From Pelagomonas calceolata (Eukaryota > Sar > Pelagophyceae > Pelagomonadales > Pelagomonadaceae), in the NCBI GenBank assembly GCA_918797485.1, contig CAKKNE010000004.1:3410001-3474000 (forward strand): DNA of 64,000 bases, written 5' to 3'. Below are positions 52,564 through 62,023 of the stretch, in pieces. Each line of letters begins with the position of its first letter. The stretch's first letter is position 1. The notes below the pieces were generated by a model, which saw only the letters and a program-made list of their open reading frames with translations, was not told where the DNA came from and made no database searches. The position numbers were made by a program, and so were the translations under genes.

Positions 52564-53313
52564 CTACGCGCTCACGAGCTCCGCGAGCGCGTGCGCGGCG
52601 TCGAGGTCGTGGAAGGACTCGACCGACGCGAGCGACCGCGCGCGCTTCAGCTTCGGCGAGAGCGGCAGCAGCGGCGCCGGCCGCGCGCGCTTCGGCGGCG
52701 GCGCCGGCGCCGCCGGCCGCCGCTGGCAGAGCGAGAGCGCGTTCACGTAGCGCGGCCCGTGCGCGGGGCTCGGCCGCTCCACGAGCCGGTACCAGCGGGT
52801 GCGCCCGCCGACGGCCTCGCACGCGACGCCGAGGCGGCCGTCGGGCTCCCAGTGGACGTCCGCGTCGTCGGAGACATCCTCCAGGCAGGCGGCGGGGTCC
52901 TCCTCGACGGCGTAGGCCGGCGCGTCGTGCCGCGCGGCGGGGTCCGGGTGCACCTCGACCCGCAACAGCTGCTCGAGGTCGTCCGCGTCGCCCGCCGCCA
53001 GCATTCGCGTCACCTCGAAGGCGTCTATTGGTGCGAGAGGCGTGCCCTGCAGGAGGTCCTGGGCTCCCCGAAACCAGGCCGGCGCCGGCCCCTCGAGCAC
53101 CCAGCGGCCGTCGACGCAACGGCTGCCGACGCAACGGCTGCCGACGGCGGAGGTTGTGCGGCGCGGCCGCGCGCGCGTGAATTCCGCGAGGCGGCTGTCG
53201 AGCTCCCACCAGGGCGTCAGGTCGTCCGCCGGGCCCGCGAGCAGCGATCTCGCGGTCGGCTCCGCCGAGCAACTGCCGCTCCACATCCTGCTCGTCTCTC
53301 TTGCGAACTGCAT
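52564..53313 (-). CDS. Unknown protein, member A of an inverted paralogue pair
   Basis: A 249-residue protein that I do not recognise. It shares most of its length with the divergent gene at 53814: WVLEGPAPAWFRGA, a helix LAAGDADDLEQLLRVEVHPD, DDADVHWEPDGRLGV, LVERPSPAHGPR and the tail SPKLKRARSLASVESFHD-LDAAHALAELVSA. The WEPDGRLGV segment is followed by a RTRWYRLVERPSP strand. A basic PPPKRARPAPLLPLSPKLKR region suggests nuclear location or phosphorylation at SP sites. The counterpart start MWSG (53286) is shared by both genes and may be the true start. Confidence 0.65.
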   Translation of the reverse strand: MQFARETSRMWSGSCSAEPTARSLLAGPADDLTPWWELDSRLAEFTRARPRRTTSAVGSRCVGSRCVDGRWVLEGPAPAWFRGAQDLLQGTPLAPIDAFEVTRMLAAGDADDLEQLLRVEVHPDPAARHDAPAYAVEEDPAACLEDVSDDADVHWEPDGRLGVACEAVGGRTRWYRLVERPSPAHGPRYVNALSLCQRRPAAPAPPPKRARPAPLLPLSPKLKRARSLASVESFHDLDAAHALAELVSA

Positions 53314-53813
53314 CGTCCAGCGCGGTTGGGTTGCGGTCCCGCACCGCGTAGGTCTTGCACTTGCAATATGATGGCAATTTCGCGCGTCGCAAAAAGCGCA
53401 CTGTACTTGAGATCACTTGCCACGTTCGAGCTGGGATGCGAACCGATTGGCTGTCGGAAAACAACCTACAGCCCCGCTCGCACAGCTGAGGCGCACCGCG
53501 GACGCGATCCTGAGAGAAGGGGAGAAGCGCACCTTCCCCCGCATAGTCGATCGCGCGACGTCAACGAACGCGAGCAAACCAAACTCATCTCCGCGTCGCT
53601 AAAAGCGCTCGTTTGGGCCGGGCACACACTGCGCCGTCGATGACGACACCGCGGAGTCGTTGCGCAAGGGCGGCCGCGGCGTGGCCGACTGGCGCGCGTC
53701 ACGGCGGCGGCGTGGGGGCTTCCGCCTCGCCTGCCGTCGGTACGAGTAGGTAGGATTGAGATCACTTCGTTGGCCGTCCGTACGTTTCTGCGAGGGGCAC
53801 GCACGAGATTTTT
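53314..53813. promoter_or_regulatory. Shared promoter region of the inverted paralogue pair
   Basis: 500 bp between the head-to-head paralogues. A CCAAT/ATTGG motif lies at about 53444-53449. Open frames in both directions have no coding character. No CTAG palindrome. Confidence 0.4.
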
Positions 53814-54575
53814 TTGTGTGCTGAGCAACAACCAGCAGCGGAAGGAATTGTTATCGCGCATGCCATTGCAAACCGCAAGATGATACGCGCAGCCGCGAAG
53901 ATGTGGTCTGGCGTCCAGGATAGCGAACCGCCGCAACCGCGCCGCTCGTCTATCAATTTAAAACCCTGGTGGTCACAAGGTGCAGCCGAAACGCACGCGG
54001 CGACGCGCAGCGGCATCCGCGCGCGCGACAGCCGGCTGGTCGACAACCGCTGGGTGTTAGAGGGGCCGGCTCCGGCCTGGTTCCGCGGGGCCGAACATCT
54101 CCGAGAAGGTACGCCCCTTGCGCTGTCGGACGCTTTCCGCGTCACCCAGATGCTCTCGGCCGGCGACGCGGACGACCTAGAGGCGCTGTTGCGTGTCCAG
54201 GTCCACCGGGACCCCGCGGCGCGGTCTGCGCCGGCGTTCGCGGTTGAGTCGGACCCGGCCGCCTTCCGGCAGGAGGTTTCCGACGACGCGGACGTCTACT
54301 GGGGCCCCGACGGCCTCCTCGGCGTCGCCGGGCGTGATGTGGGGAGAAACCGCCATTACCAGCTCGTGGAGCGGCCGAGCCCCGCGCACGGCCCGCGGTT
54401 CGTCGCGAACGCGCTCTCGCTCTGCCAGCGCCAGGCGTCGCGCCCGAAGCGCGCGCGGCCGGCGCCGCTGCTCCCGCTCTCGCCGCAGCTGAAGCGCGCG
54501 CGGTCCCTGGCGTCGGTGGACAACTTCCACGACATCGACGCCGCGCACGCGCTCGCGGAGCTCGTGAGCGCGTAG
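53814..54575 (+). CDS. Unknown protein, member B of an inverted paralogue pair
   Basis: A 253-residue protein matching member A from NRWVLEGPAPAWFRGAEHL to the end (SPQLKRARSLASVDNFHD, then IDAAHALAELVSA). Member B lacks the Pro/Ala insertion near residue 210 and has YWGPDG for HWEPDG. First 60 residues differ from A; Met30 (53901), preceding MWSGVQDSEP, lines up with a Met in A. Codon bias is similar in both, so the duplication is local and not foreign. Function unknown. Confidence 0.65.
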   Translation: MCAEQQPAAEGIVIAHAIANRKMIRAAAKMWSGVQDSEPPQPRRSSINLKPWWSQGAAETHAATRSGIRARDSRLVDNRWVLEGPAPAWFRGAEHLREGTPLALSDAFRVTQMLSAGDADDLEALLRVQVHRDPAARSAPAFAVESDPAAFRQEVSDDADVYWGPDGLLGVAGRDVGRNRHYQLVERPSPAHGPRFVANALSLCQRQASRPKRARPAPLLPLSPQLKRARSLASVDNFHDIDAAHALAELVSA

Positions 54576-54640
54576 ACCGGGCGGACCCTGTGTCGTGTGC
54601 CTAAGATATGTTCAAGTCACACACTTACGGCCGGCTGGAT

Positions 54641-56374
54641 CTAGAGCTCCGGCCGAGCCCCGCCTCGGACCCTGAAGGCGTCCGCCGTCGCCGGCCGGTT
54701 GCGCGGGCCGGCGACGAGGTGCGGGATGGCGTCGATGGCGGCGCGCTCGGCGGGCGCCAGCGGCTCGCGCGCGCGGGAGAGCGCGTCCAGGTTCTCGGCG
54801 ACGTGGCCCGCGTCGCGCGACCGCGGGATCGCCGCGTGGCCCGCGTCGACGTGCCAGCGCAGGATCAGCGTCGGCACGTCGACGCCGCGCCGCGCGGCGA
54901 GCTGGCGCAGTAGCGGGTCCGCGCGCGCGCCGACGCCGCGCGGCCAGCCGCTCAGGGAGCTGTAGGCGACGACGGCGATGTCGAGCTCTTTGGCGGCGGC
55001 GAGCACGTCGTCCTCGCCGGGCTCCTGTTCGCCCCTCCGATACACGTCAACCTTGTTCTGCAGGGCGTCGGGGACCCAGATCCCGCCGAGGGCCGGGTCC
55101 TCGGCGAACGCGCGCAGCTCGACGGCGTTGAAGTTCGACACGCCCAGCGCGCGGAGCGTGCCCTTCTTCTGCAGCTCGACGAGCGCGCGCCAGGCCCCGG
55201 CGAGGTCCGCGCGCGCCTTGGCGTCGTTCAGGAAGTTGAACGCGGAGTGCAGGCTGTAGAGGTCGACCGTCTCGACGCCGAAGAAGCGCAGCGTCTCGGC
55301 GACGCGCGCCTTCGCGCCGTCGTACGAGAGGTGCGCGCGGTCCGAGAGCTTCGAGGCGAGGAAGGCGCGGCCCGGACCCCCGGATTGCGCGAGGGCGCGG
55401 CCGACGGCCGCCTCGTTGCGGTAGGCCTCGGCCGAGTCGATGTGCACCGGCGGCGCCGCCGGGTGGGCCGCGGCCCAGGCCAGCGCCGCGCCCACGCTCG
55501 CCTCTGACTCGTGCTCGTCGAGCCAGCACGTGCCGAGGCCTAGGACCGGGAGCTCGACGCCCGCGCGGGGCAGCGGCACCGTCGTGCGTTGCGCCTTCCG
55601 CCCGCGCCACCAGGACTTTACGCCCGTTTCGGCCGCGCCGGCGGCTTCGACGACGATCTTGCCCTCCCAGCTGGCCGGCAGGGCCGAGATGGCGCCCCGC
55701 AAGTTCTTCGCGATGCGCGGGAGCTCGCGGAGGCTCCAGTCCAATCTGCGCGGGTCGTGATGCACGTCGAGGGCCGCCAGCGTGTGCTCCTCCGTGGCGG
55801 CCGCGAAGCGCCGAGCGTTGGCGTCGTCGGGCGGCGCAACCGCCCTAAACAGCCGTGCCGCGTAGAGCGCGTACTGCTCCGCGACGGCGGCCGCGGCCCC
55901 CGCGTCGTCCTCGGGCAGCGTCACGTCACTGGGAAGCTCGCCCCGCAACACGATGCCCTCGAATTCGGCCACGCGCTCTTCGAGCGCGGTGTGGCCGTCG
56001 AGCGCGAGGCGCGCGCCGTCGAACAGCGCCGCCTCGGCCGGCCGCCGCGGCGGCGCCGCCGGCAACGCGACGGGCAGGCCGAGCGCACGCCGCGCGTCGG
56101 GCGCCCAGAGCCAGCGGTGGCTGCAGGCCGCCGCGCAGTGGAGATTCATAAATCTCACGTTCTTGGAGCACTCGTCGGCTTCGGCCCACGAACGGCAGTC
56201 GTGTTCCGGGCTCGGCGGCGCCCGCGCGTCGCTCGCGCACGCGGCGCGGCACTCGACCAGCATGAATTTGTGGTTCTTGACGCACTCGCCCTCCCGCGCC
56301 CATTGCTCGCATTTCTCAGGGGTGGCCGCGCCGCGCGCGCCCAGGGCAGCGAGGCCGATGCAGAGCAGACGCAT
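54641..56374 (-). CDS. Secreted ShKT-domain / aldo-keto reductase fusion
   Basis: Starting at the Met at 56374 gives 577 residues with signal peptide MRLLCIGLAALGARGA. Two ShKT-type six-Cys modules follow: CEQWAREGECVKNHKFMLVE (then CRAAC) and CRSWAEADECSKNVRFMNLH (then CAAAC). A helical middle region leads to an aldo-keto reductase barrel from about 285: LPVLGLGTCWLDEHES, Asp/Tyr of IDSAEAYRNEAAVG, Lys of FLASKLSDRAH and His of LYSLHSAFNF, giving the full D-Y-K-H tetrad. Later LGVSNFNAVELRAF and the NADP-end IPRSRDAGHVAENL are typical. A secreted NADPH enzyme is unusual, so an ER or plastid location is likely. Stop lies 65 bp from the convergent member B. Confidence 0.85.
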   Translation of the reverse strand: MRLLCIGLAALGARGAATPEKCEQWAREGECVKNHKFMLVECRAACASDARAPPSPEHDCRSWAEADECSKNVRFMNLHCAAACSHRWLWAPDARRALGLPVALPAAPPRRPAEAALFDGARLALDGHTALEERVAEFEGIVLRGELPSDVTLPEDDAGAAAAVAEQYALYAARLFRAVAPPDDANARRFAAATEEHTLAALDVHHDPRRLDWSLRELPRIAKNLRGAISALPASWEGKIVVEAAGAAETGVKSWWRGRKAQRTTVPLPRAGVELPVLGLGTCWLDEHESEASVGAALAWAAAHPAAPPVHIDSAEAYRNEAAVGRALAQSGGPGRAFLASKLSDRAHLSYDGAKARVAETLRFFGVETVDLYSLHSAFNFLNDAKARADLAGAWRALVELQKKGTLRALGVSNFNAVELRAFAEDPALGGIWVPDALQNKVDVYRRGEQEPGEDDVLAAAKELDIAVVAYSSLSGWPRGVGARADPLLRQLAARRGVDVPTLILRWHVDAGHAAIPRSRDAGHVAENLDALSRAREPLAPAERAAIDAIPHLVAGPRNRPATADAFRVRGGARPEL

Positions 56375-56741
56375 CCTGCCGCTGCGCGTGTGCGTGTGGG
56401 GCCTCAAGGCTCGTGGAAAGCAGTGGTTTCACACCGTGTCACGAGCCACGGTGAGCAGCGCTGGCGCAGCCAACACGACTTTGCAGCGCAATCGTGCTAT
56501 TCCAATGGCTGGATGCCTTGCGGCGCTCGCAAGGCAGCTGTCGGTAAAAAACAAAAGCAGCCGAGAAGCCCGAGCTAGCGCTGTAAGACACTAGGGATCT
56601 TGCTCCGATCGTCAAGCATCGGTCAATCATCACGCGGTGCCAGCTGAGTAAGCAATTTATAGATCACCAGGAACTGTCCTCTTGCCCGCGGCTGCCCGCA
56701 TCCATCGGGCGGGCAGCCCTTTCAGTAAGAGAGGCTGCAGG
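56375..56741. other. Divergent promoter region
   Basis: 367 bp between divergent genes, with one CTAG element near its middle and nothing else recognised. Confidence 0.4.
56574..56595 (-). promoter_or_regulatory. CTAG palindromic promoter element, copy 16
   Basis: On the minus strand: CCTAG, TGTCTTACAGCG, CTAGC (12-nt spacer). 200 bp from the ShKT/AKR start and 148 bp from the FkbM-type start. Confidence 0.6.
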
Positions 56742-57821
56742 ATGGGCGCGCCGCGGCGAGGACCGCCCGCGCGCAAGAAGCTGCGCATGCTTGCCGCGGC
56801 GGGCTTGGCGGTCGCGTGGTGGTTCGCGTCCACGGACCCGCTCTGCCTGACGGAGGCGGAGTCCGCGGCCGCGTACTACAAGGACCACATCCGGGACTTC
56901 TCGAACAAGGCGGACTTTCGCGGCGTCGAGCGGCTCCTCGCCGTCGCGAGGACCGCGGGCCTCTGCGCCGACGCGGCGCGGGCGATCCTCGTGGCCGGCG
57001 TGAACGAGGGCCAGCTGTCGGACGTCGTCCTCCGGAGCTGCCGCGGCGCGGCCTTCCACGGCTTCGAGATCCAGCGCGACGTCTTCCGGCGCGCGCGGCT
57101 GCGCCTCCGGCGGGACCACGGCGCCGCGCGCGTCGCGATGCACCGCGCCGCGTGGTCCGACGCGGCCGCGGCGAAGGTGGCCTACAGCGGCGAGGGCGAG
57201 ACGGCGTCGCTGTTCGTTCCGGACGAGCGGGGCCGCTTCGGCGACTGGGCGCGGCACGCCGCCGACGGCGTCGCGACGGTGCCGCTCGCGGACGTCGCGG
57301 ACCGGCTCGCGAACAGCTCGATCCTGTACGTGGTCGTCGACGTCGAGGGCCACGAGCCCAAAGTCCTGCGGGGCATGCATCTGGAACGGGGCTACGCGAA
57401 GCGATTCCCGCTGTTCCAGTACGAGCTGGGCGGGACCTGGGGCCACCACGACCCGCGGCACAACAATGACTGGACGCAGGGCCGGGCGGCGGGCTACCTG
57501 CAAGACGCCGGCTACGAGCTCTACCTCGTCGCGACGACGGGGTGGCTCCGCGTCACCCCCGACTTCTTCCCGGCGGCGAGCTTTTTGAACGGGGGCGACG
57601 GCTGCTGCGCCAACGGCAACGTGCTGGCGGTCCATCCGGACCACGCGCCGCCGCCGATCGTCGCCGCCGTCCGCGCCGCGGCCGCGACGCACGCGCTCGC
57701 GTTCGCGGCCCGCCCCCGCGCCTGCCGCCGCCTCCGCGCCGCGCACGCGCAGGTCGCGGCGTGGTGCCGCGCCCAGCCCTCGCCGGCGCGCTGCCTCGCG
57801 CAGTGCCGCGAGGAGCGATGA
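56742..57821 (+). CDS. FkbM-type methyltransferase, membrane anchored
   Basis: A 359-residue protein; a Met at 56682 would add 20 non-conserved residues. A basic start (MGAPRRGPPARKKLRM) precedes one hydrophobic anchor (LAAAGLAVAWWFAS). The SAM fold shows ILVAGVNEGQLSDVVL in the motif-I position and the FkbM hallmark VVVDVEGHEPKVLRGM (acidic DVEG..E.LRG). HGFEIQRDVFRRARLRL fits motif II. The C-terminal third has GGDGCCANGNVLAVHPD and Cys pairs. FkbM members O-methylate glycans or secondary metabolites. Lumenal topology in the Golgi is expected. Confidence 0.8.
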   Translation: MGAPRRGPPARKKLRMLAAAGLAVAWWFASTDPLCLTEAESAAAYYKDHIRDFSNKADFRGVERLLAVARTAGLCADAARAILVAGVNEGQLSDVVLRSCRGAAFHGFEIQRDVFRRARLRLRRDHGAARVAMHRAAWSDAAAAKVAYSGEGETASLFVPDERGRFGDWARHAADGVATVPLADVADRLANSSILYVVVDVEGHEPKVLRGMHLERGYAKRFPLFQYELGGTWGHHDPRHNNDWTQGRAAGYLQDAGYELYLVATTGWLRVTPDFFPAASFLNGGDGCCANGNVLAVHPDHAPPPIVAAVRAAAATHALAFAARPRACRRLRAAHAQVAAWCRAQPSPARCLAQCREER

Positions 57822-57891
57822 CCCGGGGGGACACCGGGGTGTCGGTTTGCCACTTCCCAGGTCATTCGTTCGACCAGGCAGAGTATTTACC

Positions 57892-57911
57892 TAGGTGTTT
57901 ATCGTACTAGA
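57892..57911 (+). promoter_or_regulatory. Weak CTAG-like element
   Basis: CTAG, GTGTTTATCGTA, CTAG. Arms and spacing fit, core does not. It lies between convergent gene ends and may be chance. Confidence 0.25.
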
Positions 57912-57954
57912 AGTATCACAATGTACTCCAACAAGGGAGGCGAAGCGCGCCTCC

Positions 57955-60601
57955 TCATGGGGGGGGGGCTCCTACGGCCACCATGCGCGTACAATTCTGC
58001 CCGCACCGAGGAAGCCAAGCGGCCCGCCTCGCCTCCTCTATGAGACGGCCCCAGTTGCTCGCAATCGTGAGGACGTAGGACCGTGCCTCGAGCGCTAGGA
58101 TGAGCGACACGAGGGACTCGAGGCCAAGCGCGCCGCTAGACCGACGCGCAAAATCGACCGGAGAGAGCTCGTCGCGTCTTTTCGGTTTATGTTTGTGTTT
58201 CTTTTCATTTTTCTTTCGTTTTTCGCCTGTCGGAGCATCCGCGCCGCGAGAGGCCTGTAAGATGGCGGCCGGATGAGTGTAGACAACCCAGCCTTCGCGG
58301 AGGACGACTGCCTGTTGGAAAGCTTCGAGCGCCGTGTAGTCCTCCGTGACGACAAAAATCGGGACCTCGCGACTCGGATGACGAGGCCGGTCGGCGAGGA
58401 GCCGGTCGACGGCGGCGACGTACGTGTCGATGGCCGTGCGCGGGGACTCCTTATATTTGTCTCCCCAGCCTGCGTGCAAGACTCACTTCTCGGCGACGAC
58501 CCGATCGCGCTGGCTACGAGTTGTGGACGGATGGTAGGCCAGGAGACCGCCGAACCGCCACAGGCAAGCCGTCGTGTGAAGGCGCACAGGCAAGCCGTCG
58601 TGTGAAGGCGCCTGGAACATGAATTGCGCGCCGTTCCCGGCGGATGTGAACAGTTATCAGATCCTTCGGCGCGCCGGCGCGCCCGAAGATCACGCGCGCC
58701 GCCTTGCGCGCGCGGTCGACAACCTTGGGCTGGAGATTTTCCAACATGAAGGCAACGGGCGCATCCAGGCCGTGAACTCCGTCGCTCTGGCCGGAAAAAG
58801 ACGCCATTGGCATCGGCGAGAACGCCGGCGGTGCGGTAGGCGTCGCGCGCACCGGCCCCGCGCCGTCGCCGCCGTCGTCGTCGTCGCTCCTCGCGACGCC
58901 GGGGTTCGCCAGGGCGCCAAAGTAGCACGAGAGCGGCGCGAGGAGCTCGCGGCGCGTGCAGAACGCGGGGTCGTCCCAGATCCAGGCCCGGCTCGACAGG
59001 CGCGGCAGGACGCGGCAGGCCGCCTCCGCGCGGTCCGAGAACGAGTGCCGCGCCGTGCCGCTCGCGTCGGCGCACGACACCGCGCCCCGGGGCACCGCGA
59101 CGAGGGTCAGGTTGCGCTCGTCCGCCCAGAGGAGCGCGTGGGCCCACTGGTGCAGGTCCGAGCCGAACCCGTAGTCCGTGAGCTCGTAGGCGGCCGCCGC
59201 GCCGCCGGCGCGCTGGCGCGCGCCGACGCGGCGCGAGAAGTCCGAGGCCGCGACCGCGCCCGGCTGCCCCCAGGGGAACGCGAGCGGGGCGCCGCCCCCG
59301 TCGGTCGCCGCGGCGCCGTGGTCGTAGAGTCCGTCGGCGCAGGCGCCGCGCGGCCGGGCGCCGGGCGCGAACCACGCGTCGACGGCGAGGCTCGGTTCCA
59401 CGAAGCGGTCCGGCGCCCACGCGCGCGCGCCGTCGGCACGCTTGCGCGATATTTGCGCGGCCATGAGCGAGAAGCTCGAGTGGCCGGCGACGAGAACCTC
59501 GGCGTCGACGAGGAGAAAAAACGAGACGAGGGCGTGGAATTCCAGCGCGGCGCCGGCGACGTCCGTGTGGCGGCTGCGGTGCGCGTCCGCGGCCGACACG
59601 GCGAGGACGCCGGCGCCGAGTCGCGCGCAGGCCCGCTCGACCGCGGGCGAGTTCGAGGCCACGAACACGGACGCCGGCGCCACGCCCGGCGCCGATCGGA
59701 GGCACGCGGTGGCGTCCGCGGCCCGGCGGAGGTACGCGAGGCAGAGGTGCTGCGGCGGCTCCCGCGCGTGGAGCCGCTCCTGCGTCAGCGGGCCGCGGAC
59801 GTAGAGCGGGTTCTCGCCGAACGCCGACCGGACGTGGACGGCGGCGTAGCGCCGCGCCTGGCCCAGCGCGTCCCTGCGGCGGTCGAGTTCGGCCCGCAGC
59901 GCCGCCGTCCTCGCGAAGAACGTGTTGAATCGGCAGTGCGCGTCGTCGGTCCGGCGATCCACCTGGTGGAAGCCGGCCGCGGCCCGGAAGTTGCCGACGG
60001 CGTCGCGCACGGAACCGGGCTTCGCGTACGCGGGCGCCAACTCGCCCCGAAGCAGCGCCCGGAACTGCGCCCAGCTTCCCCGGGCGGGGCCCGTCGAGCG
60101 CGTCGCGCGGCCGAGGAGGCCGAGGAGGCCGAAGAGGAAGCCCCCGCGCGTCGCCGCGGTCTCGGGCGGGTCCCGTCCGAGCGCGATCCAGCCGTCGCGG
60201 TACGAGAACGTCTCCAGCGCCCGGGTCGCCGCGGGTCGCGCGTCGCACGACGCGTTCCACGGCACGGCCGCCGGCGCGACGGCGCGCCGGAAACCGGCGA
60301 AACCCTCGAGGTCGATCCACAGCATCGCGTCGACGCCGTACGCCACCTTCGTTGCGTCGTCCAGCGTCATGAGCCAGTTCCCGACCGACGAGTACGCCTT
60401 GACGCACACGCCCGGCCCGCCGCGCGCGGCCGCGCGCGCGGCAACGTACCGCCGCGACGCGGGGCACGGCGGGCCGTCCCAGTCCCAGGGCGCGAAGGGC
60501 GCCGCATCGGCCACGACGAGTACGACGGCAGCCACAAGCGCGACAGTGGGCCGCGGGCTGCGCGGGAGCCTGTTTGCACCATCCTCTGCGAATGTCATCA
60601 C
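57955..60601 (-). CDS. Secretory alpha-fucosyltransferase-like protein (spliced)
   Basis: Exon 1 (60601 to about 58630) encodes a signal anchor (PTVALVAAVVLVVADAAPF) and a large N-terminal region with a first GT-like half (RYAAVHVRSAFGENPLY, then VFVASNSPAVERACARLG and AGHSSFSLMAAQISRKRA). A second half begins YELTDYGFGSDLHQWAHALL and reaches LITVHIRR. Exon 2 (about 58469-57955) continues GDKYKESPRTAIDTYVAAVD, PIFVVTEDYTALEAFQQAV and a final SLVSLILALEARSYVLTIAS. HxRR-xDK, VTEDY and the SNxGR-like end fit FUT8/NodZ-type fucosyltransferases. The acceptor of the 5-prime splice site is unsure; GC-AG removal of 58629-58470 keeps frame. It may be a double-domain transferase. The intron carries a 26-nt tandem duplication. 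Confidence 0.65.
58559..58610. repeat. Perfect 26-bp tandem duplication in an intron
   Basis: The unit, CACAGGCAAGCCGTCG then TGTGAAGGCG, occurs twice head to tail (58559-58584, 58585-58610) with no mismatch, in the putative intron of the fucosyltransferase-like gene. It appears to be a recent slippage or repair event. Confidence 0.85.
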
Positions 60602-60767
60602 TCGTTGCAGCTCGTGTGGGCAGCTATAATATTATATTTGCATCCTCCCGCAGCACATTGCCACATGACAAGGACAATAATGCCCCAAGGCCGGAGCGTA
60701 GCTCTTTTTACAACTCGTAGGTAATCTGCATAAATCAAGATGAGACCGAGCGTGTGTGCCCAAATTG

Positions 60768-62023
60768 ATGCATGATCAGTCGGAGCCTCCGGGCTCTCCA
60801 TGGCGGGCTGCCCTCTGTGCAGCGCTCTTTGTCGCCGGCGGCGCCTACCACTTGCGGGCCCTGCGGGCCCTGCGGCACGAAAATGGGGCTCTGCGACGCG
60901 CCCAAGCAGGCAAGACGGCGGAGCTTGCACTGCTGCGTGCATCTGACGACCGGCGGTTCGAGTCCTACCGCGCCCACGTCGACGCGTTGCGAACGCGACA
61001 CCCCCGTCGTCGCGGGAACGCGACAGCCGAACACGTGCCCGTAGGAATCCTCGTGCGGACGTTCGCGGGCGATCTGCAGTGGCTCGCCTACTGCCTGCGC
61101 AGCGTGGCCAAATTCGCGCAGCCGTACGTCGACGGCGTCACGGTAGTCTTTCCGGAGGCCGACGACGCGACGGTCGGCGCGTTCGTGCGATTGGCGCACC
61201 CGTGGGCGCGGACCAACGTGTCGACGTCGGCGGCGGTGTTCGCGGCGGCGATGCGAGCCGCACACCCGCACAAGTTTGCGCGGTGCCACGCGGGGCAGTG
61301 CCTACCCGACTGTGCTCTTGCGGCGTCCTTTTATTCTCTTCGCGTTGTTGTTGGCATCGCGTGCCACGTCCACGTCGCGTCGATGGCGCCACGTGCCACG
61401 CCATCGACGCGATGCCCCACGCAGACGCGGCGCAGATCTTCGACAAGCTCTGCGCCGACCTCTACGTGCCCGCTGCTCGTTTCGTTCTCCACCTCGACAG
61501 CGACACGGTACTCACGCGGCCGCTCGCCTTTTCGGACGTCTTCGATCCGCGCACGAGAAAGCCCCTGATGCCCCGGGTCCGGTACGCGCCGGGTTCGGAG
61601 GCGGAGTGGCGGTGGCGCGCCGTCACCGCGGATCTCGTCGGCATCAAGGCCGAAGACCTAGAATTCCAATTCATGACCCGTCAGGGCCTGTGCTACCCGC
61701 GCGCGTTCTACGGCACCTTTCGACGAGCCGCCGAGCGGCTCCATGGACGCCCGCTCTCCGAGTGGCTGGTGGACCGCTTCGCGAGCACGAAAGGTCACCC
61801 GGCGTCGGAGTTCGAGGCCCTCGGAGCGTTTGCGTACTACCGCGGCGGGCGCGACCAGTTCGCCTGGCCAGCCGTCACTCAGAACGCGGCGTCGTCGTTC
61901 CCCGCGCTCCAGAAATTGTCATGGGGCGGTCTCGATACGACGCTGCGCCTCGTCCTCGAGTGCGTCATTGCGGGTGCGTCGACGCCGGGGAATTGCGAGA
62001 CCGGTCTAGGCACGGTGAGTTAG
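60768..62023 (+). CDS. DUF6492-type Golgi glycosyltransferase (one intron)
   Basis: Exon 1 is 60768-61311 and exon 2 is 61425-62023 with a 113-nt GT-AG intron, giving about 380 residues. An N-terminal anchor (WRAALCAALFVAGGAYHLRAL) precedes VGILVRTFAGDLQWLAYCLR. Across the splice it reads LPDY-AAQIFDKLCADLYVPAARFVLHLDSDTVL, which fits the family pattern GY..Q...KL.AD...D..L.LDSD; DSD is the metal site. Later QFMTRQGLCYPRAFYGTF and WGGLDTTLRLVLECVIAG complete the domain. Donor sugar unknown. The intron contains introner-core segments but no clear terminal repeats. Confidence 0.75.
61312..61424 (+). repeat. Intron with introner-core palindrome, ends lost
   Basis: Contains GCGTCGATGGCGCCACG and CACGCCATCGACGCGATGCC, an inverted pair shared with the cores at 20147-20225 and 47244-47328. 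Terminal repeats and target duplication are not seen, so this may be an old or rearranged copy. Confidence 0.55.

Noticed and set aside
58095-60467. A 790-codon open frame overlapping the fucosyltransferase-like gene on the same strand
   Set aside because: It is Arg/Gly/Ala-rich with no family resemblance, as expected for an out-of-frame reading of GC-rich coding DNA; the other frame has a signal anchor and transferase motifs.
58619-60724. A 701-codon plus-strand frame across the fucosyltransferase-like gene
   Set aside because: Arg/Ala/Glu-rich antisense shadow without motifs.
60950-60995. GGTTCGAGTCCTACC, which looks like a tRNA B-box/T-arm
   Set aside because: It is in-frame coding (RRFESYRA) of the DUF6492 transferase and has no matching A-box, acceptor stem or terminator.
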